Source of the DNA: Desulfobacula sp.
Lineage (GTDB): Bacteria > Desulfobacterota > Desulfobacteria > Desulfobacterales > Desulfobacteraceae
NCBI RefSeq assembly: GCF_021107415.1
Contig: NZ_JAIOSW010000271.1
Span: forward strand, 1-13,685
DNA: 13,685 bases
Direction of reading: 5' to 3'
Part shown: piece by piece, positions 7,111 through 13,068 of the stretch
Position numbering within the stretch: the stretch's first letter is position 1
Layout of the letters: every line of letters starts with the position of its first letter
Made by a program: the position numbers and the translations under genes
The notes under the pieces: model-generated
What the model was told of the DNA's origin: nothing
What the model saw: only the letters and a program-made list of their open reading frames with translations
Database searches by the model: none

Positions 7111-7366
7111 CTATGCCTTTCTCTTTCAAAAATTTTGTTGATTTGCTGCAAACCGAAGCATTTGTTTTTAAAACAACCGAAGCATCTTGAGTTTTTTCTT
7201 TTATCTTTTCAACTTTTTTTACAATTGTAAGAGCATCCTTCATTATAATTCTGCTTTTCCTATTAATGACCAGGACAAATTCTTTAGAATCCCGTTTCAT
7301 TAGTATGGTTCGAGATGGAAGACCATAAAGCTTTGGATCTATTTGTTCAATCATAATCTTGCGCAT
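7094..7366 (-). CDS. Unknown 90-residue protein between Abi_2 and thioesterase genes
   Basis: No family is recognised. The protein is basic and has a strand-rich first half (LPSRTILMKR, EFVLVINRKSRIIMKD) and a helix-then-strand second half (TIVKKVEKIKEKTQDASVVL, STKFLKEKGIDVVSI). It has two cysteines at most, no signal peptide and no membrane helix. The end LKEKGIDVV is reminiscent of small Rossmann-like halves, but this is weak. Its start overlaps the Abi_2 gene by 20 bases and its end overlaps the thioesterase gene by 17, so the three are very likely translated together. A second ATG at 7354 sits inside the overlap as ATGATTGA with the Abi_2 stop and may be the true start. Confidence 0.6.
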   Translation of the reverse strand: MRKIMIEQIDPKLYGLPSRTILMKRDSKEFVLVINRKSRIIMKDALTIVKKVEKIKEKTQDASVVLKTNASVCSKSTKFLKEKGIDVVSI

Positions 7367-8132
7367 TGTAATTCATTTTAAACCAGATTGGGCGATGATC
7401 GGATGTGGCGTTAATTAAATCGTTCCATATTTCATAATCTGATACCCATTCTTCCTGGTCAAATTCAATCACTCCTAACCTGCCGGCGATCCTGTTTTGA
7501 TGTTTTTTCCGAAGAATATCAAAATATATTGATGTTGTTCCAAAGTCCCAAGCTTCAACCGCCACCCAGAAAGGAAGTGGTTTTGAAGTCTTTTTATGCC
7601 AGACAATACAATCTTCACGACTCCTCGAAATTTGCTTATTGAGGCGATGTTTCCATTCTTTCCAGATATTTCGATTTTTTTTATTTTTCTTATCATACCA
7701 GAAGTTGCACTTTTCAGGCTTGATGAAATCCTGATTCAGGTATCCAAGTGGATCATGATACCCTATCTCATGGGCAATGACCGTTCGAATCTGTATTTCA
7801 ATTCTTTCAATCGCATCCAGCATTAAGAGTCTTAAATTTTTGTCAAACAAATATAATTCTATAATATCATTGAAATTAATATTTTCCTGAAAACAATCGT
7901 CACGAATTTGCTCTCCAGTTGCAGGATGTATAACATCATCACCATTGCGATCAACCTTGAACTGCCGACACGGATACCAGAACCCGCTCAACCGATAATA
8001 ACCTATCTGAGACAATTTTCTCTCAGCTCTTTCCCGATTGGGAATTATCATTCCTCTGCTAATTAGTTTATCTACTAATTCAGAATAATTTTTGTGTGGT
8101 TTTGTGACAGAGGTTTGGGCTTTTTTTTTCAT
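7347..8132 (-). CDS. Abi_2-family (AbiD/AbiF-like) abortive-infection protein
   Basis: A 261-residue protein with the layout of the Abi_2 family, HEPN-related proteins including the lactococcal phage-exclusion proteins AbiD and AbiF. Family-like blocks include an early helix ending in LSQIGYYRLSGFWYP (about 41-55), DIIELYLFDKNLRLLMLDAI (89-108), ERIEIQIRTVIAHEIG (109-124) and LPFWVAVEAWDFG. The central RTVIAH gives an Arg116-x4-His121 motif. Where relatives usually end with a block like 'LRNICAHHSRLWN', this protein reads LINATSDHRPIWF (about 239-251), so the arginine and first histidine are replaced. A TTG at 8174 could extend the frame, but the ATG at 8132 matches the family start better. 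It heads an overlapping gene group, and a possible promoter lies about 80 bases upstream. It presumably acts as a phage-triggered RNase or growth inhibitor; this copy may be altered in activity. Confidence 0.78.
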   Translation of the reverse strand: MKKKAQTSVTKPHKNYSELVDKLISRGMIIPNRERAERKLSQIGYYRLSGFWYPCRQFKVDRNGDDVIHPATGEQIRDDCFQENINFNDIIELYLFDKNLRLLMLDAIERIEIQIRTVIAHEIGYHDPLGYLNQDFIKPEKCNFWYDKKNKKNRNIWKEWKHRLNKQISRSREDCIVWHKKTSKPLPFWVAVEAWDFGTTSIYFDILRKKHQNRIAGRLGVIEFDQEEWVSDYEIWNDLINATSDHRPIWFKMNYNAQDYD

Positions 8133-8211
8133 ATGGCAGGCCCTAAAAACAAGAAGGCCCAAACGTAATATCAAACAAGTTGATATCAGAGGAGTGGGCG
8201 CTATTGAATGT

Positions 8212-8240
8212 AAGGTAGCAATCGAGTATCATAATGTCAA
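8212..8240 (-). promoter_or_regulatory. Possible sigma-70-type promoter for the Abi_2 operon
   Basis: Read on the minus strand there is a perfect -35 box TTGACA (8235-8240), a 17-base spacer, and TACCTT (8212-8217) as a weak -10 box matching three of six consensus bases. Transcription would start about 70 bases before the Abi_2 ATG. It is the best candidate seen upstream of the operon. Confidence 0.35.
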
Positions 8241-8671
8241 TTAAAAAAGTTCGCTGAGAACAAAAAATATTAAACGCTAACAATACATATACCATCGCTT
8301 GTGATTAATCAATAAGTATCCTTTATTATAGGTTTTTCTACTCTTGTATTGTGACTGAAATATTTCCGGTCCACCTCCGGTCCCATGAGATGATGGGAAT
8401 ACTCTGTATAAAAGCCGCATTGAGTTGAAAAACATGGCCTTGAGTCCGCATAATAAATCATTATGGTAAATTCGCTATTTCAACTACTGCTTCTGATTTC
8501 CTGATTTTTTTATGTTTTTTATATTGATTCCATTTTATAAAAAAAACTGGAGAATAGTCTGGACATTCTCGAAACTGAATACAAATATGAACGTAACTCA
8601 TTGTTACCAGGGTCTCTCATGTCCGCCCTCCAATCATTTCAAGAACTTACATTGCAAGAGCATACATAAAA

Positions 8672-8713
8672 GTACATGGTGGTACATACAAAAAGGTATC
8701 CATGAGGTATCCA
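8672..8713. repeat. Two phased short direct repeats
   Basis: GTACAT occurs at 8672-8677 and 8682-8687 (10-base period), and AGGTATCCA occurs at 8694-8702 and 8705-8713 (11-base period). They lie just beyond the 3' end of the MNT gene. Helical phasing of this sort can mark protein binding sites, but the copies are few and short. Confidence 0.35.
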
Positions 8714-8728
8714 CTTGGGGAAAATTAT

Positions 8729-9037
8729 TTATGTGATTTCCAGGCCTGTTTTTATTATTTCATTGGCCAGAGGATTTAAAATATGAAAATCAGACTCCCG
8801 AAATGCGTGGGGTTCAATTCTGGTATCGAATTTTCTTCTAAGCTTCATTAATTGAACCTGCATGTCAAAAGAATCATCAAGATTCTTAAAGATAATCGCC
8901 AAGTCAATGTCGCTATCTTCTTTTACTGTACCTTTAACATATGAACCAAAAATATAGGCCTTTTTAATATTAGAATCTTTTTTCATGAGGAAATTAACAT
9001 AGTTGCGAGCTATTTTAGAAGCTTTATCTTTATCCAT
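8729..9037 (-). CDS. MNT-type minimal nucleotidyltransferase, antitoxin of a HEPN/MNT pair
   Basis: A 102-residue minimal nucleotidyltransferase. The active-site block IFGSYVKGTVKEDSDIDLAII carries GS at residues 31-32 and the D-x-D pair at Asp43 and Asp45, the canonical GS-x10-DxD pattern. In HEPN/MNT toxin-antitoxin systems the MNT partner neutralises the HEPN RNase, in studied cases by adding AMP groups to it. The ATG at 9037 was chosen because it starts directly at the conserved N-terminal helix and is preceded by an AGGGG sequence; an upstream start at 9091 would lengthen the overlap with no conserved residues. The gene overlaps the HEPN gene by 28 bases, which fits co-translation. Its active site looks intact. 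Confidence 0.87.
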   Translation of the reverse strand: MDKDKASKIARNYVNFLMKKDSNIKKAYIFGSYVKGTVKEDSDIDLAIIFKNLDDSFDMQVQLMKLRRKFDTRIEPHAFRESDFHILNPLANEIIKTGLEIT

Positions 9038-9402
9038 TCTCTGAACCCCTTGATATTGAGAATCCACTCTTTCGTAAAAGCATTTGAGCACTTTTTATGA
9101 AATTCTCTTCTATAGTCATCATATCTTCCACGTATATTGAAAGTGGATATAGTATCCAAAATATCTTTCTGTTCATCATCAAGTATTAAATCCGCTTTTT
9201 CAGCTAAGCGAACAAGATCATGAATAAAAGGAGGAGTCTTTGAATTGAGTTTGACGTACCAGGCTTTCAGCAATTTTTCTAAAACCAGGTGGCCAATAAA
9301 CAAAGACCAAGTGTAGTCTCCTTTTTCGAACAAATGAGTCATTGCCTGAAAATCATCATCTGAACTATCAATCCAATATTTGATATGTTCATTAATTTTC
9401 AT
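9010..9402 (-). CDS. HEPN-domain protein, probable toxin of the HEPN/MNT pair
   Basis: A 130-residue all-helical HEPN-domain protein. The opening INEHIKYWIDSSDDDFQAM, the helix FIGHLVLEKLLKAWYVK (35-51) and IHDLVRLAEKADL (60-72) are characteristic of the HEPN proteins paired with MNT nucleotidyltransferases. The region FNIRGRYDDYRREFHKKC corresponds to the usual 'FN...RYPD...F.K.C' block, here with RYDD instead of RYPD. HEPN partners such as HepT are metal-independent RNases that stop growth when unchecked. It lies upstream of, and overlaps, the MNT gene. No clear Shine-Dalgarno sequence precedes the ATG. The family is confident; toxicity of this copy is inferred. Confidence 0.85.
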   Translation of the reverse strand: MKINEHIKYWIDSSDDDFQAMTHLFEKGDYTWSLFIGHLVLEKLLKAWYVKLNSKTPPFIHDLVRLAEKADLILDDEQKDILDTISTFNIRGRYDDYRREFHKKCSNAFTKEWILNIKGFREWIKIKLLK

Positions 9403-9431
9403 AATTTATAGCATACAGTCTACAAAAAAAA

Positions 9432-9587
9432 ATGACAATAATATTTCTTGTAGCTTGCCAAAAAAGAATCAGGGAGAAAATACATAAGAGTTGTCCATCA
9501 GAAAAATTAGATCTGGACAGAATTATTGTTAAATTTCATACAAGAACAGGTCACAAATTTAAAATTCAATGGAATTCAAAAACTTGA
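9432..9587 (+). CDS. Short ORF of unknown nature sharing a peptide with a second ORF at 13488
   Basis: A 51-codon ORF (ATG to TGA). It contains QKRIREKIHK, followed by a regular-looking polar peptide (EKLDLDRIIVKFHTRTGHKF) that reads like the end of a folded domain rather than random sequence. The first nine codons look unrelated and there is no ribosome binding site, so this is more likely the tail of a truncated gene than a complete one. The same QK-x-IREKIHK peptide is encoded in frame by the ORF at 13488-13661. A hairpin follows 4 bases after the stop. No family is recognised. Confidence 0.35.
   Translation: MTIIFLVACQKRIREKIHKSCPSEKLDLDRIIVKFHTRTGHKFKIQWNSKT
9457..9492 (+). repeat. 36-bp repeat, copy 1
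   Basis: This block matches 13567-13602 at 32 of 36 positions with no gaps, and all four differences are A/G transitions. Both copies are in the same reading frame of short ORFs. It could be a fragment of a gene or mobile element present more than once in the genome. Confidence 0.6.
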
Positions 9588-9590
9588 TAT

Positions 9591-9611
9591 GATATTTTTC
9601 AAAAAAATATC
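9591..9611. terminator. AT-rich hairpin after the short ORF
   Basis: GATATTTTT and AAAAATATC form a perfect 9-bp stem around a CAA loop. It starts 4 bases after the stop of the ORF at 9432-9587. The stem is AT-rich and lacks a following T run on the plus strand, so it is at best a weak terminator. Confidence 0.35.
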
Positions 9612-9707
9612 GGTCTTTGAAAAATGATCAATGAATAAAGCTGAGTTTTACCCAAAATCTAATATCAGCAAACCGGTCGAGTTGGATGTGCTGTAATTAC
9701 AATTGCC

Positions 9708-10355
9708 TTATGCCGCTCTTCGCCACTCATATCGATGATGAAGACCGCCAACACGAGGCAAAGCAATCACCCTTCCGGCTTCAAGTTTTTCCTGGACAGG
9801 CCTTCCTGATGGTGAATCTTTATCCAGGCCAAGATGCGTGCGATCCTTATGATAATATTTGAAATATTCGGAAAGCCTACACTTCAAATGATCTTCATTC
9901 AAAACAACCAGATGATTAACACAATCCTTCCTGATACTCCCGATTACTCGCTCGCAATAAGGATTCTGCCATGGACTTTTTGCTGCAATTTTTATTTCTT
10001 CTATTCCCATACCTCGAACTCGATTTTGAAAAACTTTGCCATAAATTCCGTCACGGTCTCTCAATAGATATTTCGGTGCTGAATCCCATGGGCATGCTTC
10101 AACGATCTGCTGTGCTGTCCATTCGGCGCTTGGGTTTGTAGTAACGTTGAAATGAACGATTTTACGATTTTCATGCAACAAAATTATGAAAACATATAAT
10201 ACCCGGAATGTTGCAGTCGGTACGGTAAAGAAATCTATCGCAAAGGTATTGTGCATATGGTTTTCTAAAAATGTTCGCCATGTTTGGGAGGAAACTGTCC
10301 TGGGGTACCTGCAACGTTCATTTATCAGGCATCTTATGCTTTTCAATAGTTGCAA
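9708..10355 (-). pseudogene. Truncated DDE (rve-type, IS481/IS3-like) transposase
   Basis: The frame encodes the catalytic half of an integrase-core transposase, about 190 recognisable residues where full members have about 350. Visible blocks are WRTFLENHMHNTFAIDFFTV with Asp41, YLLRDRDGIYGKVF with Asp100/Asp102, and SPWQNPYCERVIGSIRKDCVNH with Glu135, which gives the DDE triad. The family's C-terminal YYHKDRTHLGLDKDSPSGRP follows. The N-terminal helix-turn-helix region is missing. The first 22 or so residues are out of character, and the next frame just upstream (10353 down to 10318) reads ATIEKHKMPDK before a stop, which suggests a frameshift near 10320 on top of a 5' truncation. No terminal inverted repeats or target duplication were found. 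It is an inactive insertion-sequence remnant. Confidence 0.8.
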
Positions 10356-10502
10356 AAAGGGGAATGGAGCTTTCAGATGGCCTTACTGAAAAAAAAGTGA
10401 CCGCTTGATTGACATATATCGTAAAGGAGAGTAGCCATATGGCAAGAACATTTTGATTTTTATCAAAAAGACGGTACTAACAAGTAATCAAAGGAAGCAA
10501 AA
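10356..10502 (+). promoter_or_regulatory. Upstream region of the lipoprotein genes
   Basis: The 147-base gap after the transposase remnant holds a perfect TTGACA (10409-10414), but at a 17-base spacing only TAGCCA (10432-10437), a poor -10 box. It is followed by AAAGGAGA and a five-codon frame (ATG at 10439, stop TGA), which may be the stub of a lost gene. AGGAAG ahead of the ATG at 10503 is a good ribosome binding site for the lipoprotein gene. Confidence 0.3.
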
Positions 10503-11060
10503 ATGGCAAAAAAATTCATGGTGGTTATTTTTATCATTTTTATTGGTTTTTTTTCGTCTGGCTGCGTGCGGCCGATAATTATGAAAAGCTTATACCCTTC
10601 TTATGATGAGACAATTTCCTTATTGCCGAAACTAAAAAATGAATACGGAAGGGTGATTTTTTATAATAATAATTTTGCGGAAACATTGATTTGGGGTGGG
10701 GCTAGCTCTAGAATTTCTATTAAAATTGAAGACTATCAATGCAGTGCCGAGCATGGACAATTTGTGTACGACGATCTCCCAGTAGGAAGTTATACGATTA
10801 GTTCAGAACCTTATAAGTATGGGCCTTTACAAAAGAAACAAGAACCGGGAGTTCTCACACTAGATATACGCGCAGGTAAACTTTTATACGTCGAGATCAG
10901 TTATAAAAAAAGCTCATTGTCTGAGTCTGATGCCCTACAACACCTCTATCTAAGAATTGTTGATGAAAAAACAGCTTTAGATGTTTTGGCAACTTCCCCT
11001 CAATATACTTACGCATATGAAAAAATAAAATCGTGCCTGGCTCAACAGTTACTTTTCTAG
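10503..11060 (+). CDS. Predicted lipoprotein with DUF2846-like domain
   Basis: A 185-residue predicted lipoprotein. A hydrophobic signal segment (4-17) ends in FSSGC with Cys21 as the lipidated residue. The mature protein contains GRVIFYNN (49-56), then strands leading to YDDLPVGSYTIS (about 89-100) and AGKLLYVEISY. That order of a strand, 'L..G.Y....' and 'aGk.yYV' fits the DUF2846-type beta domain found in many envelope lipoproteins of unknown function. AGGAAG lies 6 bases or so ahead of the ATG. It is followed by another lipoprotein of the same general style 45 bases downstream and is likely co-transcribed with it. The lipoprotein nature is firm; the domain assignment is by appearance. Confidence 0.75.
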   Translation: MAKKFMVVIFIIFIGFFSSGCVRPIIMKSLYPSYDETISLLPKLKNEYGRVIFYNNNFAETLIWGGASSRISIKIEDYQCSAEHGQFVYDDLPVGSYTISSEPYKYGPLQKKQEPGVLTLDIRAGKLLYVEISYKKSSLSESDALQHLYLRIVDEKTALDVLATSPQYTYAYEKIKSCLAQQLLF

Positions 11061-11105
11061 CTTGCTATGTTTATAAATCCAAATTTTACTTCAGGAGGAA
11101 TTTCG

Positions 11106-11630
11106 ATGAAAAAATCACTATTGCTATCTGCCATAGCTCTTTTCTCAGTAATTATTGTCGGGTGTGCGGGGCATCAGTATAATGTAAAAACAGTAAAATA
11201 TGTTCAACAAACACCCACAAATGAGAATGAGACCAGAGTATTTGTATTTCGCATAAGCAATTTCACGGGTTCCGGCAACAGGTTTGCAATTATCAACAAC
11301 GATACAATTGTTGGTACCGTGGGTTCTGGCGAATTCATGTCGTTCATTGCAAAGGGGAACAAAAATTTAGTTGCTGCCATAATTCCTACAGCGCATGAAG
11401 ATAGTGCCCAAGGTTATTTTTACTTTGAAGGACAGAAAAAAAAAGAAATGTATCTTCAGTTTAAATTAGCAATGGGAGAGGATTTGGGTATGAAAGAAAT
11501 TAGCAAAGAAGAAGCTCATATACTAATGAACAAATACGATTATCAGGAATTTCTAGAGTTTCCTAAACCGAAGTGGCGTGCCAACTTATTGAAGTACTAT
11601 GAACGCCTTCAGCAACAAACAGCGAACTAA
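11106..11630 (+). CDS. Predicted lipoprotein, DUF2846-like
   Basis: A 174-residue predicted lipoprotein. The start was placed at 11106 because a perfect AGGAGGAA lies just upstream and the signal peptide then begins MKKSLLLSAIALF; an in-frame ATG at 11067 would put 13 polar residues in front of it. The lipobox IVGC gives Cys20. The mature part contains TRVFVFRISNFTGSGNRF, NDTIVGTVGSGEFMSF and KGNKNLVAAI, a beta-rich order like that of the preceding lipoprotein and of DUF2846-type domains. The C-terminal 50 residues are charged and helical (MKEISKEEAHILMNKY). The two lipoproteins may be distant paralogues. The role is unknown, probably envelope-related. A terminator follows at 11719-11759. Confidence 0.75.
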   Translation: MKKSLLLSAIALFSVIIVGCAGHQYNVKTVKYVQQTPTNENETRVFVFRISNFTGSGNRFAIINNDTIVGTVGSGEFMSFIAKGNKNLVAAIIPTAHEDSAQGYFYFEGQKKKEMYLQFKLAMGEDLGMKEISKEEAHILMNKYDYQEFLEFPKPKWRANLLKYYERLQQQTAN

Positions 11631-11718
11631 AAATATCAGTTCTATTCAACTTTTCATACTATCAAGTATGATCAAATTCAAAGGGGCAAAATGTCTGATC
11701 ATGTTTTCAGCGCCATGT

Positions 11719-11759
11719 AAAAACTCAATATATATATTCTATTATATTTTGAGTTTTTT
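11719..11759 (+). terminator. Rho-independent terminator after the lipoprotein pair
   Basis: AAAAACTCAA (11719-11728) pairs with TTGAGTTTTT (11749-11758), and the stem can be extended inward by TATA-rich pairs. The descending arm ends in a run of T residues. The A tract / stem / T tract layout fits an intrinsic terminator that may work in both directions. It separates the lipoproteins from the paralogue pair. Confidence 0.65.
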
Positions 11760-11824
11760 ATCCAAAAAAATAGCCGGGTTGCCATTTGTGCGATCTGGGT
11801 TTTAAAATTGTATAGGAGAAAAAA

Positions 11825-12240
11825 ATGAAAAGATTTAAAACATTATTTGTTGCTTTTGCCATATTTTTAGCATCAGTGTCCATCTCATACGGAAGCAGTT
11901 ATCAGGTCACAACTGACCTTACCATCAGGGTTGTTATCAATACGGTGGAAAAAGGTGCTATTGATGCTGTCTGGAAAAAGGGAGGAGAAGAGACAACCTC
12001 TGCCGGGGATAAAGTCATCTGGGGATTTTTTTATGCAAGCCCGTCAGATGTAACCTGGGGGAGTGAAAACAATCCTGATCTATACGTGAAAATATGGTTT
12101 GACCATGGCGGCAGAATTGACGTGAACTTTTTTCATGTATCCGTTCCTGATATTGATGTCTATTCGGTGTATTCCGGCAGCAGTACTTCAAATCAGTATA
12201 GCAAGACCACCATGGAGAACAGATATTACAGGCATGAATA
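11825..12240 (+). repeat. Tandem duplicated segment, copy A
   Basis: The first 416 bases of this gene align with 12656-13068, with only scattered differences and one codon inserted (a Thr in GSSTSNQ against GSSSNQ). The match begins at the start codon and ends at CATGAATA, after which the genes diverge completely. The upstream non-coding sequences are not obviously alike beyond the ribosome binding site. Confidence 0.85.
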
Positions 12241-12526
12241 TAACGGTAGCATATCAGCTCAAACTTATTACGGAACAACGGTTAATAATACTAGTGGAGA
12301 AACTGATACCATGGTTACTATCCTCTGGTCGGATGGTTCACTAACCACAGATGAGGATGGTACATCTGGAACTTATACTATCAATGGTACTTTGATCACA
12401 GGGAGACTCATTTATACAGAGGGTAGTGCGACGGACTTTATCGGAACAATAAGCGGTGATGGTAACACAATATCGGGGACCTGGACGACCGGTGGTGACT
12501 CAGGAACTTTTACAATGTCAAAATAA
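11825..12526 (+). CDS. Secreted protein, paralogue A (constant N-terminus, variable C-terminus)
   Basis: A 233-residue exported protein of unrecognised family. A signal peptide (1-23, cleavage likely after SYG) is followed by an N-terminal region up to residue 140. That region is about 90% identical to the neighbouring gene at 12656 and holds blocks such as EKGAIDAVWKKGGEETTSAG and YVKIWFDHGGRIDVNFFHVS. After HEYN the similarity stops abruptly. The C-terminal region (141-233) is rich in Gly, Thr and Ser and has beta-hairpin repeats (GTYTINGTLITGRLIY, GTISGDGNTISGTW), like a small beta-barrel domain. It has no cysteines there and no C-terminal anchor. AGGAGA precedes the ATG. The product is probably periplasmic or released; function unknown. 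Confidence 0.72.
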   Translation: MKRFKTLFVAFAIFLASVSISYGSSYQVTTDLTIRVVINTVEKGAIDAVWKKGGEETTSAGDKVIWGFFYASPSDVTWGSENNPDLYVKIWFDHGGRIDVNFFHVSVPDIDVYSVYSGSSTSNQYSKTTMENRYYRHEYNGSISAQTYYGTTVNNTSGETDTMVTILWSDGSLTTDEDGTSGTYTINGTLITGRLIYTEGSATDFIGTISGDGNTISGTWTTGGDSGTFTMSK

Positions 12527-12655
12527 TAGGGGGACAGGGTTAATTTTTAAATAGGTTCATGCATATTGACCGATTGCCATCCCCAAAAAAAATGTAAGCG
12601 CCCAATGGCTTGATAGATTTTAACCATAGTTTCATTCACAAGAGAAAGGAGAAAA

Positions 12656-13068
12656 ATGAAAGGATTTAAAACGTTATTTATTGTTTTTATTCTGTTTTTA
12701 GCATCAGTGCCTATCTCATACGGAAGCAGTTATCAGGTCACAACTGATCTTACCATCAGGGCTGTTATCAACACTGTGGAAAAAGGTGCTATTGATGCTG
12801 TCTGGAAAAAGGGAGGAGAAGAGACAACCTCTGCCGGGGATAAAGTCATCTGGGGCTTTTTCTATGCAAATCCGTATGATGTAACCTGGGGCAGTGAAAA
12901 CAATCCTGATCTATATGTAAAAATATGGTTTGATCATGGCGGCAGAATTGACGTGAACTTTTTTCATGTGTCAGTACCGGACATTGATGTTTACTCTGAG
13001 TATTCAGGCAGCAGTTCAAATCAACACAGTAAAAATACTATGGAAAACAGATATTACAGGCATGAATA
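12656..13068 (+). repeat. Tandem duplicated segment, copy B
   Basis: This is the second copy of the segment at 11825-12240, same strand, 831 bases downstream. High nucleotide identity persists at third codon positions, which points to a fairly recent duplication or to ongoing gene conversion over the shared part. Confidence 0.85.

Larger units (their letters stand above)
8133..8728. other. 600-base non-coding stretch between two minus-strand gene groups
   Basis: No convincing gene is seen. The stretch carries the presumed promoter of the Abi_2 operon (8212-8240). It also holds a tandem 8-mer TCCGGTCC at 8365-8372 and 8376-8383, a hairpin CCCAT / ATGGG at 8382-8397, a hairpin CATAAT / ATTATG at 8449-8465, and two further short direct repeats at 8672-8713. 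Open frames on the plus strand here (for example 8512-8736 and 8597-8779) are short, lack ribosome binding sites and partly overlap the MNT gene, so they were not called. Confidence 0.5.
9403..9707. other. Gap between HEPN gene and transposase remnant
   Basis: This stretch of about 305 bases contains a short plus-strand ORF (9432-9587), a repeated 36-bp block (9457-9492) and a hairpin (9591-9611). The rest, up to the transposase stop, shows no clear inverted repeat that would mark the insertion-sequence end. Confidence 0.45.

Noticed and set aside
8133..8174. N-terminal extension of the Abi_2 protein from a TTG codon
   Set aside because: The extra 14 residues are hydrophobic and lack family character, and the ATG at 8132 begins in the usual place.
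8211..8290. Possible reverse-oriented attC near CGCTAACA
   Set aside because: An R''-like box is present, but no complementary arm or R' box lies within 150 bases, so there is no palindrome to support it.
8365..8713. CRISPR array or origin iterons
   Set aside because: Each short repeat occurs only twice and units are under 10 bases, so neither a CRISPR array nor a convincing iteron set is present.
8512..8736. Plus-strand frame of 74 codons in the gap between the defence gene groups
   Set aside because: It has no ribosome binding site and no recognisable motif, and its end runs into the MNT gene. Another frame at 8597-8779 is equally unconvincing.
9834..10067. Plus-strand frame opposite the transposase
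   Set aside because: It is antisense to the DDE domain, which has clear conserved residues on the minus strand.
12015..12278. Minus-strand and shifted plus-strand frames inside paralogue A
   Set aside because: The true frame is supported by the signal peptide and by near-identity with paralogue B; these are shadows.
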